Of a stretch of 64,000 nt of DNA, positions 55,501-64,000 are shown one piece after another; position 1 is the first letter of the stretch, and each line of letters starts with the position of its first letter. The stretch spans positions 1,240,001 through 1,304,000 of the forward strand of contig JAJNNQ010000029.1 of NCBI GenBank assembly GCA_027886175.1. The letters are read 5' to 3'. The DNA comes from Phylloscopus collybita. Taxonomy: Eukaryota; Chordata; Aves; Passeriformes; Phylloscopidae. The notes below the pieces were generated by a model. It searched no databases. It had not been told where the DNA came from and saw nothing but the letters and a program-made list of their open reading frames with translations. The position numbers and the translations under genes were made by a program.

Positions 55501-55876
55501 AACTCTTGCTCAAAGACCTTTTAGTTTCCATACGAAGCGCGCAAAACGGCGTTCTTTACCTATTGGGCGGGCTAAAACCAAGTGAGCGAACCGTCTCGGT
55601 GTATGACAGCCAGCGGCAGCCGCGGCTCGGGGCGGGGGCACGGCCGGGAGACGCTGCAACCTGGGCTCCAGGGACTTCAGCGGGAAGGCAGCTCAGGCTA
55701 ACGGGGCAGAGGTGGGGGTTCCGGGGAGTTTCTATATCAGGGCCTTCCCTGTTACGGCTGTTCAAATACCACCCCACCCTCCCTCTCCCGGCCCTCGGGG
55801 CAGGGGCGCCGGCCGTGCGCTCCCGGCGGGGCCAGACGGCCGCGGGCTGCGGGCGGGGGCGGCCGCCGATACTCAC

Positions 55877-56178
55877 TGCTTGTAGGGGTCGTGGAAGGGC
55901 AGGGCCAGCCAGTCCCCGTGCATGGCGCGCATGTAGCCCACCATCTCCTCGGCGCTGTGGTCGGAAGAGATGAAGACGACTTCGAAGGGGGCGGGGGGCT
56001 CGGTCTCCTCCAGCAGCTCCGTGTAGAAGTCGCAGAGGACGGGAGTGAAGTCGCGGCACGGCGAGCACCAGCCGGCGGAGAAGTACAAGCCCACGACCTT
56101 GTTCTGCAGGGCCTCCTCGGGGTCCACGCTGCGGCCATCCTTGCTGACCAGGAGCCGCCCGCTGAACACATCCACCAT
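55877..56178 (-). CDS. NXNL2: NXNL2 coding exon 1 (nucleoredoxin-like 2, thioredoxin-fold N-terminal part)
   Basis: Encodes residues 1-100 plus two bases of codon 101 of a thioredoxin-like protein. Visible landmarks are the start MVDVFSGRLL, an ALQNKVVGLYFSAGWCSPC strand-plus-active-site block with the redox cysteines at residues 38 and 41, DFTPVLCDFYTEL, FEVVFISSD and LALPFHDPY. These are hallmarks of the RdCVF/NXNL family, and NXNL2 (not NXNL1) fits best by sequence and total length. Family members act in retina and other sensory neurons, in redox protection and, as a short form, as a secreted trophic factor. The start is the first ATG downstream of the TATA box and has a strong context (A at -3, G at +4). 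The frame is open further upstream, but only a GTG and no ATG extends it. The donor site reads CA|GTGAGT. Confidence in identity is high; the role in this species is inferred from the family. Confidence 0.95.
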
Positions 56179-56326
56179 GCTGGCACGGCCAGACCCGCGA
56201 CGGGCAAGGCGGTGGCTGCGAGCCCGAGTGCTCGCCAGGCGCGGCCGGGACCCAGCCACCCTCCCTCCCTGCTGCCCCCGGCGCCACACCACCACCCTCC
56301 CAGGACACCGCCACCGCCGCCGCCGC

Positions 56327-56332
56327 TTTATA
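56327..56332 (-). promoter_or_regulatory. TATA box of NXNL2
   Basis: Minus-strand TATAAA sits about 150 bp upstream of the NXNL2 ATG, which predicts a start site near 56,295-56,302 and a 5' UTR of about 120 nt. No ATG lies between it and the chosen start codon. GC boxes on the minus strand are directly upstream (56,335-56,341 and 56,351-56,358), and an inverted CCAAT box is near 56,468. The combination of TATA and GC boxes inside a CpG island supports a genuine core promoter. Confidence 0.7.
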
Positions 56333-56334
56333 GC

Positions 56335-56358
56335 GCCCGCCACCGCCCGGGCCCGCCC
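56335..56358 (-). promoter_or_regulatory. Paired GC boxes (Sp1-type) upstream of TATA
   Basis: Two GGCGGGC-type motifs on the minus strand lie within 30 bp upstream of the TATA box, the usual place for Sp/KLF factor binding in GC-rich promoters. Binding is inferred from sequence only. Confidence 0.5.
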
Positions 56359-56613
56359 AGCGCAGCCAAGGAGGGAAGGGCGGCCCCTTCCCCCCGCTCC
56401 TCTGACCGCCGAGCCGCCTTTCAGAGAGGGAAGTACTCCTCAAGGCTTGCTGAAGACGTCGAACTTCCAATAAGTTTAAACAGTAATCGCCTGCGCCGGA
56501 CCCCTTCAGCTCGACATTGAGCTCAACGCCTCTCCCCTGAAGGTCTCATCACAAGGCTTCAAGGCTTGGTCAGTTTTGGCAACAAACTTTTTATAATCAG
56601 ACGTCCAGACGTA

Positions 56614-56617
<4 letters not shown>

Positions 56618-56644
<27 letters not shown>
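56618..56644 (+). repeat. Poly-T tract (27 T)
   Basis: An uninterrupted run of T just outside the CpG island, about 440 bp upstream of the NXNL2 ATG. It is the longest homopolymer seen in the window. On the gene's strand it is a poly-A tract. It could be a nucleosome-excluding element, a retroposon tail or simple slippage; no recognisable retrocopy adjoins it. Confidence 0.9.
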
Positions 56645-59300
56645 GTAGCATGGAGAATTATCTGAATTCGGGATGTAAAAGGGGCTGTCTCTTCTCTGTC
56701 CCAGTAGATAAGAGGAATTCTCATTTTATTCCAGTGCACTTATCATGTGTTTGGGTTGAATAGTGCTTTTTTTCTTTTTTTCCTCCAGCTGACATTGAGT
56801 TGGAAATTAATTAAAATTGTATTACAAATACGCAATCTTTTTCTGCCTAAAGCAACCTGCAAAAACGGAAATAAAAGGTGAATTGGTTGTAGGGGTATTA
56901 AATTACAGTTTAATTAAAGGATCACAATATGGTGATAATTAAACCTGGTACATTTTCTCCTTTCCATGAATTGCTCAAAACCCAATTAAAAGAGAATTTA
57001 TCTTAAAAAAAAAATCAGTATCCCCCAAAACAAATTCTAGTGTTTATAATGGATACTTCAAGTGTCTAATGAAGCTAGCTTAAAAATATTTCACATTAAA
57101 ACTGTGTGTACAAGTGCATTCTAGGCTTTTACTCTTCAGTTGTTCCCCTCTTTTAATCTGCAGTCTCTCAAAAATCTGTCAATTTTACTTACAGAAAAGA
57201 TAAAATTGTGACAAGTATATATTATGATTCAAATACTGAACACTAGTATGGAATGGATGTTAATCATGGTGAGTGCTTGGTTGAATATATTGCAACCAAG
57301 TTTATAGTGAAATTAAAGTTCAATTTCTACATCTGATCATCTTCTGACCATATACTATGAACAGTAAGAACAGCAATACTTCAAGCCAAGCATTCCAGTT
57401 TGAATTTGTATAAAAATAAACTGAGCACAAGTATTTTCCCCCACATATATTTCCTTTTGAGGTCTTTTTGACACATTTTTCTTCCATTGACTTGACAAAA
57501 ATTTTTTGTTTATCTACATTCTGACCTGAGAGAAAAAAAAACATGGTATCATTTTAGATATTTGAGCACGTGAAAGAAAGCCCAAAGATGAACCTTCGAA
57601 ATAACACAGCAATCTTGGGGGTATTTTAGTAGGCTCATCAGAATGGGTTGTAGGGTCACTCTGGATTGGGAGATGCATTCCTGCCATTTCTCTTACCCCT
57701 TTTGCCTTTTATTATGAAGATATACAGCTAATTAAAAGACCATTTGTTTCTTGTGCGCAAGTTCACACATTTAAAAGAAAAGAGTTTGGTCATAGTTGTT
57801 TTCTAAGAGATTATTTTCCATTAATCTTTACAAAGCAGACCTTTTTATTTCCAAGTATATCTGGACTAATATGTTACCACAATTCTGATATTCTACTGGA
57901 AAACGAAAAAGAATTGCTTAAGTGTTTGAAACGTGGCTTTTATTCAAATACTGTATTTCTCCATTTTCTATGGAGAGTTAAGCTACATTGTTTTCAAACC
58001 CAGATACTCATCTGCTTTCAATACAGTAGTGACATTTAAAATAACATAGCCCTCCCATCTGTCCCATCACCTATCAATCCTTTCTCCAACTTCTGAGTGC
58101 TCTTTTGTGCAGTTCCCATCTTCAGAATTCCTCCTGATGTCAAAAGTAGAAGACAAAAGGAGCTGTGAAGGTTGTCTATTCTTAAAATAGCACAGGTGAG
58201 AAATTAGGCTCACCTGAGTCCTTGATTTACCATACTGTTTGCCTTTGTGAGACTGTTGTGAAACAGGATTGAGTCATAGCATTTGGAGCCTGTAGAATCA
58301 CCAAAAAAATTTTAAAAAGTTTCCATACAACTTCAGGCTAACATAGGTTCATTCTTGATAATCTTACCAATTTCTCCTTCCCTCAGTGGTGAAAGTGTAT
58401 TTTCTCAGGTATTATGAGTGGAAGCAATGATCCAAGGAACTTCCAACTGTTCCACCTGTACAGGTTAGAAAGCTGGTTAGCCAGAAACAGGGCTGTGCCA
58501 TGAGAAAATAACATACTGAGATTGTTTTTGAGACCTCTAGGCATCGAGAAAATAGTTCATAACTACATACATCTCCACAGGGAGAAGAGCAGGATGTAGA
58601 CAGTGACATTAAACTTAATGAAGCTGTTTGAGTAACAGCTACTAGGCATGAGGAACCAGACACCTTCCCTCGGGAAGCTTAAGGTGATCAACTCTGTAAA
58701 GATATTAAAGATACACTGAAAGTGCTGCATACCATGGAAAATCTTGTCTTGCACCTGCCTTTGATTTGACTACAAAGGTATTTCTCCATGACAATGACTA
58801 TGGACCAATAAGAAATGCCTCACTTTGTGATTCATACCAAAGAGACTAAGACCTGTTTCAGTTAGAAATAGGACTGTTCTTGTTAGAGGTATTAATAATA
58901 TGGCGATTTATTCCATTCCCTAATCTCCACTTGGCTTGAAAATAATGGGGCTTCTTAACACAGAACCTGTGGTCCTGTCTCAAGGTAGTGTGTTAGCTCT
59001 GATGTGACACTATCAGAAAATCTGTAAATAATGCTTCTCCAGTGGAAATCTCTGGGAATTCCAGGCATTAAATAAAAACTTCCTACCACAAAAAAATTGT
59101 GTTCATGATTTTGCTAGAAAGAGCTTTTTGTTATGGAATTTACTATGCTATTTTAAGGCAATAGTATGTGATTCTGTTTTCAATCTAAGCCCAAGACTTT
59201 TAGTTTATTTGTGCTCACATTGCAAAGGTTATCGTACTTTCCTTGTGAGTTTTGCTTCAATTAATACTGAAGCTAATTACATATCTAGATTTCGACACAC

Positions 59301-59341
59301 AATAAAAAATAAAATAAAAATAAAAAATAATAATAAAAAAA
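59301..59341 (+). repeat. A-rich simple repeat (AATAAA-like)
   Basis: A run of AATAAA, AAATA and AATAAT variants. Such A-rich tracts often form at old retroposon tails, but no upstream source element is recognised. Confidence 0.85.
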
Positions 59342-60890
59342 GAGCCTGAATCATAAACTCATGATTTTAATGAAGTATGGCAGCATGCTGAGAAAGAGTT
59401 GTTGAAGAAATGAACTGGAAGTAAAAAATGTTCAGACTTGCTGACTCCTAGATAATCTAAGAAAATACATTATGTACTCAAAGCAAAGTAATTCCACACA
59501 CCTATGATGGCAGAGTTAATGTCTCTATAAGCTACACAAAAGATAAAGTGTGAGAAGGTTCTGAAAGCCTGTCTAGGACTTTAAGGAACATTGCTCTCTC
59601 CTTCACATACCTTCCTCATAGCTGGCACTGATCTGAGTAGTAAAGAATTGTATCCAATAAACATTTACAATAAAGAGTCTCTTAAAACTTGTGTTACATG
59701 CATGATGTTGGATTTTTAAGTGAAAACATGTAAACCACCAAGTTTCAATCTGTTTATAATTCTAAGCATTCTGTAGGAAATGCATACCATCATACCACAG
59801 TTGATGCTGGCAGGCTGTATTATCCATACAAATAGTTAGCAAAAGCTGACTAAATTCACTCAAAGGAGAGTGTGACCTGGATGAGGGCTTGTTGGCTCTG
59901 TGTTTAAATAATCATTAGCACATCACCTACTTAATTATACCCTGATGAAAACATGTAAGTGATAAAACTAATCAAGATAAACTAATCTGGTTGGGCAATA
60001 CCTTATGTAGTGCAATCCCTGAAGAAGTCATATTAGCAACTGGCCTTGGTGAATCTTATTATGTGTGAATATTAGCCAAAGGTAAAATCAGACCCCAAAG
60101 GAGACCAGAACACACAGAATAAAAGAAACACATCAGTGGATTGAAGAGTTAATTTTGTAGGAATCATTGATCAAATTTTATAAAATAGCTGGGGTTTTTT
60201 TGAATTCACTTTCATAATACATAAAAATGTGCTCTACAGGAAAGGCTTATAATCTGAGCTACTGGTGAGAAAGCAGGAAAAGTTACTTACCATAGAGTAT
60301 ATGGTGAAAAAAAGGTTTTTTGAGTTGACCAAGTTTCTTGGTCTCAACCCATTAACCTATGAGCTGGGGAAAGAAGTCAGTGCACAAGGAATTACTGAGC
60401 CAAAAAAAAATATTAAATTTTACCATACATAACCTGCCAATTAAAGTAGTTATTGCATATTCATAGCATTCCTTAGAGCTGACACATTTGGAACACCTTT
60501 TCCTCAGCTGGGTTCAGGGTCATTATGACATAATCAGCAGTGATACAGATATTTAGTGAATATTCCTTCATGATTGTTCTTGGAGCTGCTTCCCCTACAT
60601 AACCAGCAAACACAAAAGAAATAACACTATCTTTTCTCAAGTAGGAAAATCAACCAAATAAGTAGCATACTTTTTAAAAAATTACTATTTTATTTTTTTT
60701 AACTCTTTAGTGCCTCTTGGAGTTGATATCAAGGGTTACATGTTAGGGAATCTTCTCCTCCATTAGAGATACTGGGATGTAATTTAGCACTCTTACCACA
60801 AAGACATCTACCATCATTAGGACTGAATGAAAGCTGTAGCAGTTACCAAGAAAACACAACATATTAGTACAGAAGATACTGTAAGGTATA

Positions 60891-60925
60891 TCTCCTTCCC
60901 CCCCCCCCACCCCTCCACCCCCCCT
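60891..60925 (-). repeat. C-rich tract; possible G-quadruplex on minus strand
   Basis: On the minus strand there are G runs of 7, 4 and 12, with a GG between the first two. It lies about 45 bp upstream of a CR1 fragment. The 12-G run is prone to slippage. Confidence 0.75.
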
Positions 60926-60969
60926 GCTTTTTTGAAGCAAGAGATTGCTACCAAAAGAGGCAATAATTA

Positions 60970-61408
60970 TCAGAGAACACTGCACTGGCGAGGCCTCACT
61001 TTGGGTACTGTGTGCAGTTTTGGATGCCACAACATAAAAAAGACATTAAGCTGTTAGAGAGCATCCAAAGGAGAGTAACAAAGATGGTGAAGGGCCTAGA
61101 GGGGAAGTTGTATGAGGAGCAGCTGAGGTCACTTGGTCTGTTCAGCATGGAGGAGACTGAGGAATGGCCTGAAGTTGTGTCAGGGGAGGTTTAGGCTGGA
61201 TATTAATAAAGGGTTCTTATCCCAGAGGGTGTCTGGGCACTGGAACAGGCTCCCCAGGGAAGTTGTCACAGCACCAGCCTGACAGAGTTCATGAAGCATT
61301 TGGACAATGCTCTCAGGCACAGGAGAGGGTATCCTATGCAGGGCCAGGAGGTAGACTCAATAATCCTTGTGGGTCCCTTCCAAATTAGGATATTCTGTGG
61401 TTCTACAA
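60970..61408 (+). mobile_element. CR1 LINE fragment with internal deletion
   Basis: Same CR1 type as the copy at 17,135. Blocks include TTGGGTACTGTGTGCAGTTT, GAGCATCCAAAGGAGAGTAA, TCACTTGGTCTGTTCAGCA, GGCCTGAAGTTGTGTCAGGG, ACTGGAACAGGCTCCCCAGG, CAATGCTCTCAGGCACAGG and TCCTTGTGGGTCCCTTCCAA, ending in ATATTCTGTGGTTCT. Between GACTGAGG and AATGGCCTG (about 61,158-61,164) it lacks roughly 100 bp present in the other copy. A C-rich tract (60,891-60,925) precedes it. Confidence 0.93.
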
Positions 61409-62114
61409 TAACAATTTTTAAGTAAAGATTTGCAAAATTAACTCTGCATCCCAGCTTAAAAAGCATTATTGGTGTAAATAAATTGCACATATGGAAAGGG
61501 TAAAAGAATGCTCTTACAAATATTTTAAAATTAGCTGGATTTGAGAGTTTGCACGGAATATTTTTTCTTTTAACCAGGAAATACTGCAACCTATTAACAA
61601 ATTCCTACTATGCAAAAAGTCTGATATAAGAAGTGCAGCAACAATGGGTACATTCTTTCAATTTTACAGATTTTGAAATTACCAAACTTTATTATTATAG
61701 TATTAACTTCTTGAAGTACAAAAAGCCTGATTCAATGATCCTTTACATTAAACTTTCTCCTGAGCAGTGTATCTCAATTTACCAAGTGCTAGCTAGTCTA
61801 AATATCAGTGCTGTAACATTTCTGACTTGCAAACAGGTATTGGAAACAGGGAAACAATGCAGTGCCATCTAATAAGGCAGCAGCTGCATGGCAACAAAGA
61901 ACAACATTTGCATCTGAAGAAATGGAAAAATACTGTGGTAAAATTCCGCTCTAGTTCGTTTGAGTTCAGACACACTTTTAATTTCACTCTAGACTTTTGG
62001 CAGTTTAGTACAACAAAGCAGACATTTAGGGGTTTGGGTTGGTGGTTGGTGTTTTTTGTGTTGTTTTTTTTTGTTTTTTTTCCTGAAGAGACTTCTGACT
62101 AGATACATTCCTTT

Positions 62115-62146
62115 CAGGGTCAGAGTCAACCAGGGTCAGAGTCAAC
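62115..62146. repeat. Tandem duplication, 2 x 16 bp (perfect)
   Basis: CAGGGTCAGAGTCAAC occurs twice head to tail with no mismatch. Confidence 0.97.
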
Positions 62147-63114
62147 CAACACTAGATCCTCCATTTATGTGCATTATGAGAAGTGTAGATCTGCTTTTGA
62201 GTCTTCCTCTAGAATCCAGCTCAATCCTCTACAGCTGCCAGTGACCACCACCTAAGTCTATATTTTGTCAGAGCTTTTGGTTCAAGAAAAAGGTCAGACT
62301 GTCACAAGCACTCTGCTACAAGGAGGGACTCCAGAATTTTAATAGCAATTTCAGTTGCTATAAGTAATTTGATAGCTGCATAAAAAAGTAACTGCCATCT
62401 GCACAACCTCTTCTGGCAAAACTCGAATAGTCTTCAGTTTTGGAAGGGAGAGCCTGCATCTACTCCTCCCCACCTTGTTAGCAGCCTCTCTTCTAGCTAG
62501 ATTGACTGAATTATTTCATTGGGCCATGTATTTCAGGTAATCATTTATTAGAAAAAAAAGAAATCAGACCAAGGGAAGCCAATGTAAGTCTTACAGTGCT
62601 GAAACTAGAATACTTTTCTGCCAGTGACCAAGCTGCCAATGCAGCTAATGTTGCAGCTGCTAGCAGGAGCTCCTAATAAGTGTTTTGGCAGAGCACAGTG
62701 ACCTCACTGCAGTCACTTTTCTCATGGGTTTGCAGATAGCCTCCTAGAGTTTTCTGTCTAGCATGCTCCATTTCATAAGAAATCTCTGGTTTTGCTGTTT
62801 GAATTAAGGGAATGTTCTTTTAAGGCTGGGATTCACTGTCATTTATATTGTACATATTTTATCTAGCCACTGTAAAATCCCAAAGACCTTCCCCTTACAC
62901 AGACATACCCAGAATATATAATATTCTCTAGCCTATACTATCATGTCTCTGATTTTAAAATCATTAGAAGGATAGAAATAATTGAGAAAGCAATGTCACC
63001 AAATAGGCTGAAAACTCCACTACAAAATCTCCCAAAAAGTAGCCTAAGAAGGTAAGACCTGTTCCTTTGGTTGACCATGAATTAAAAAATAGTGACTGTA
63101 CTTTAGAGCTCTGA

Positions 63115-63160
63115 AATGACAATTAACTTCAGAGAATGACAATTAACTTCAGATAATGAC
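63115..63160. repeat. Tandem repeat, 20-bp unit, 2.3 copies
   Basis: Two near-identical units (63,115-63,134 and 63,135-63,154), beginning AATGACAATTAACTTCAGA, are followed by a partial AATGAC. Confidence 0.95.
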
Positions 63161-63233
63161 AGATGTCAAAGACTCAGGTTTCACATGCCAGCTTTTCTGC
63201 CTCATGAACACTGACTTTCACATGATTTTCATG

Positions 63234-63308
63234 AGCATCCCTGCCCATGGTGAGGGTTTTGGAACTGGATGAACTTACAGCCTCTAAGACATTTTATGAT
63301 TCCATCAT
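63234..63308 (+). mobile_element. CR1 3' tip, short fragment (forward)
   Basis: CATCCCTGCCCATGGTGAGG, then TTTTGGAACTGGATGAACTT and a terminal ATTTTATGATTCC match the last ~70 bp of a CR1 element, moderately diverged. Confidence 0.75.
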
Positions 63309-63769
63309 TTTCAGTTACACAGAAAATCATCTCAGGCAAGGAAAAGGGAAATCATACATAAGGTTATTGAGTAGAATAAATCCTTATGCTATTGTGGTGG
63401 GTAAACCTTGCATGACTGTCAGAAGCCCACTCAGTTGCTCTCTCACTCCCCCTCTTCAACAAAACTGGCAGAGAAAAATGTGGGAAAAGTTCATCACTTG
63501 AGATGAAGATGCAAACATTGTTTACTCAGTACCATTGAAGTCAGGACAGATTTAACCAAGGGAAAAGCAATTTTTTGCAAATTAAAAATAGGAGTAGGAT
63601 GGTAACAAAGAAAGACCAAGCCAAAAATTACTACCTCTCAGTCCTCTTTTTCCCAAGCTCAACTTTGCTCCTGAATTTTCTACCTCCTCCTCCTGCCCAG
63701 CTGGTGCAGGGAACTGGAAAATAGGGGTTATGATCTTTTCATAACTCTCCATCTCTGCTGCTCCTTCAT

Positions 63770-64000
63770 GTAATCATAAAACTGCAGTTAAGAGTTGGAA
63801 GGGATATCATCCAGTCCAAAGCCCCTGCCAAGGCCAGTCAGCTAGAGCAGGTGAGACAGAAATGCATCCATGTTGGTTCAGAATGTCTCCAGGGAGAGAG
63901 ACTCCATGACATTCCTGGGCAGCCTGTGCCAGTGCTCTGTCATTCTCAAAGTTCTTCCTCATGTTGAACTGGAACTTCTTGGTTTTAGTTGATGGCTATT
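63770..64000 (-). mobile_element. CR1 LINE fragment running off the right edge (reverse)
   Basis: Inverted CR1 3' region in order: GTAATCATAAAACTGCAG tip, GTTGGAAGGGATATCATCCA, AAAGCCCCTGCCAAGGCCAG, GAATGTCTCCAGGGAGAGAG, ATTCCTGGGCAGCCTGTGCC, AGTGCTCTGTCATTCTCAAA, GTTCTTCCTCATGTTGAACT. It continues past the end of the window. It is a different CR1 subfamily from the copies at 17,135 and 60,970. Confidence 0.94.

Larger units (their letters stand above)
50177..55876 (-). other. NXNL2: NXNL2 intron 1 (5,700 bp, phase 2)
   Basis: A GT-AG intron with donor GTGAGT (55,871-55,876) and an acceptor preceded by a T/C-rich tract. The exon frame meets TGA immediately after the donor G (55,873-55,875). 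A transcript retaining this intron would encode 101 residues ending in DPYKQ. The intron holds the CpG-island shore near its 5' end, an ERVL-type LTR in antisense orientation at about 52,009-52,577 and a short tandem repeat at 51,891-51,919. No other exon is recognised. Confidence 0.9.
55540..56500. promoter_or_regulatory. CpG island over NXNL2 promoter and exon 1
   Basis: A sharp change to GC-rich, CpG-dense sequence in an otherwise AT-rich, CpG-poor window. It covers the promoter, 5' UTR, exon 1 and the start of the intron. Several long open frames on both strands here arise from the lack of AT-rich stop codons and are shadows of NXNL2. Near the intron-side edge, a reversed CCAAT box lies directly beside a GC box (around 55,562-55,574). 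Boundaries are judged by eye. Confidence 0.85.
56500..60969. other. 5' flank of NXNL2, no gene recognised
   Basis: AT-rich DNA upstream of the NXNL2 promoter. Apart from the poly-T, A-rich and C-rich tracts, no gene or element is recognised. Confidence 0.65.
61409..63233. other. Intergenic sequence, no gene recognised
   Basis: AT-rich with short tandem duplications (62,115 and 63,115) and a T-rich stretch at about 62,060-62,082. No coding exon is identified. Confidence 0.65.

Noticed and set aside
56179..56343. 55-residue N-terminal extension of NXNL2 in frame upstream
   Set aside because: The extension begins at a GTG rather than an ATG, starts upstream of the TATA box, and encodes an Arg/Gly-rich stretch unlike the family. 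The ATG at 56,176-56,178 gives the normal protein length.
56470..56490. CRX/OTX-type site (GTAATCG) upstream of NXNL2
   Set aside because: A single weak match to a short motif is expected by chance; there is no cluster or supporting context.
55556..56520. Several long open frames (142-304 codons) on both strands in the CpG island
   Set aside because: They overlap NXNL2 exon 1 in other frames or on the opposite strand, consist of low-complexity Pro/Arg/Gly/Ala-rich sequence and reflect GC-rich composition. Only the NXNL2 frame has family similarity and splice continuity.
1..64000. CRISPR arrays, bacterial operons, intact viral genes or rRNA genes
   Set aside because: None seen. The repeats present are eukaryotic retroelements and simple repeats, and the single gene is a spliced vertebrate gene.

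Overview
This window looks like gene-poor nuclear DNA from a bird, most likely a songbird. Three kinds of evidence point there. Several CR1 LINE fragments end in the typical avian tail. There is a degraded ERVL-type LTR of a form common in bird genomes. A tRNA-Ile-derived SINE with a CR1-like tail (about 16,855-16,988) matches families described from passerines. The base composition is AT-rich and CpG-poor, with interrupted coding sequence and no bacterial or viral gene organisation.

Only one protein-coding gene can be supported: NXNL2 (nucleoredoxin-like 2, also called RdCVF2), on the minus strand. It has two coding exons, at 55,877-56,178 and 50,008-50,176, separated by a 5,700-bp phase-2 intron. 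The spliced product is 156 residues, the usual family length, with a thioredoxin fold, a WCSPC redox motif in exon 1 and the cis-proline loop in exon 2. Reading through the exon-1 donor site gives a stop at once. An intron-retaining transcript would therefore encode a 101-residue short form, the architecture known for the RdCVF trophic-factor isoforms. The gene starts in a CpG island (about 55,540-56,500) with a TATA box and GC boxes on the minus strand.

Layout: 1-10,767 has no gene and a possible DNA-transposon remnant. At 10,768-17,705 there are two CR1 fragments, the SINE, a tandem duplication and a hairpin, but no gene. At 17,706-49,308 lies a long gene desert with one probable solo LTR (27,111-27,491), a GC-richer block with long chance reading frames (30,600-31,490) and two small CpG-bearing patches. 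At 49,309-56,500 are a CR1 tip and the whole NXNL2 gene, whose intron carries an ERVL LTR in antisense orientation. From 56,500 to 64,000 is the 5' flank, with a 27-T tract, CR1 copies and short tandem duplications, and no gene.

By conserved synteny with human 9q22 the region would be expected on the avian Z chromosome, with SPIN1 beyond the right edge and S1PR3 beyond the left. That is inference from gene order, because neither gene is in the window.
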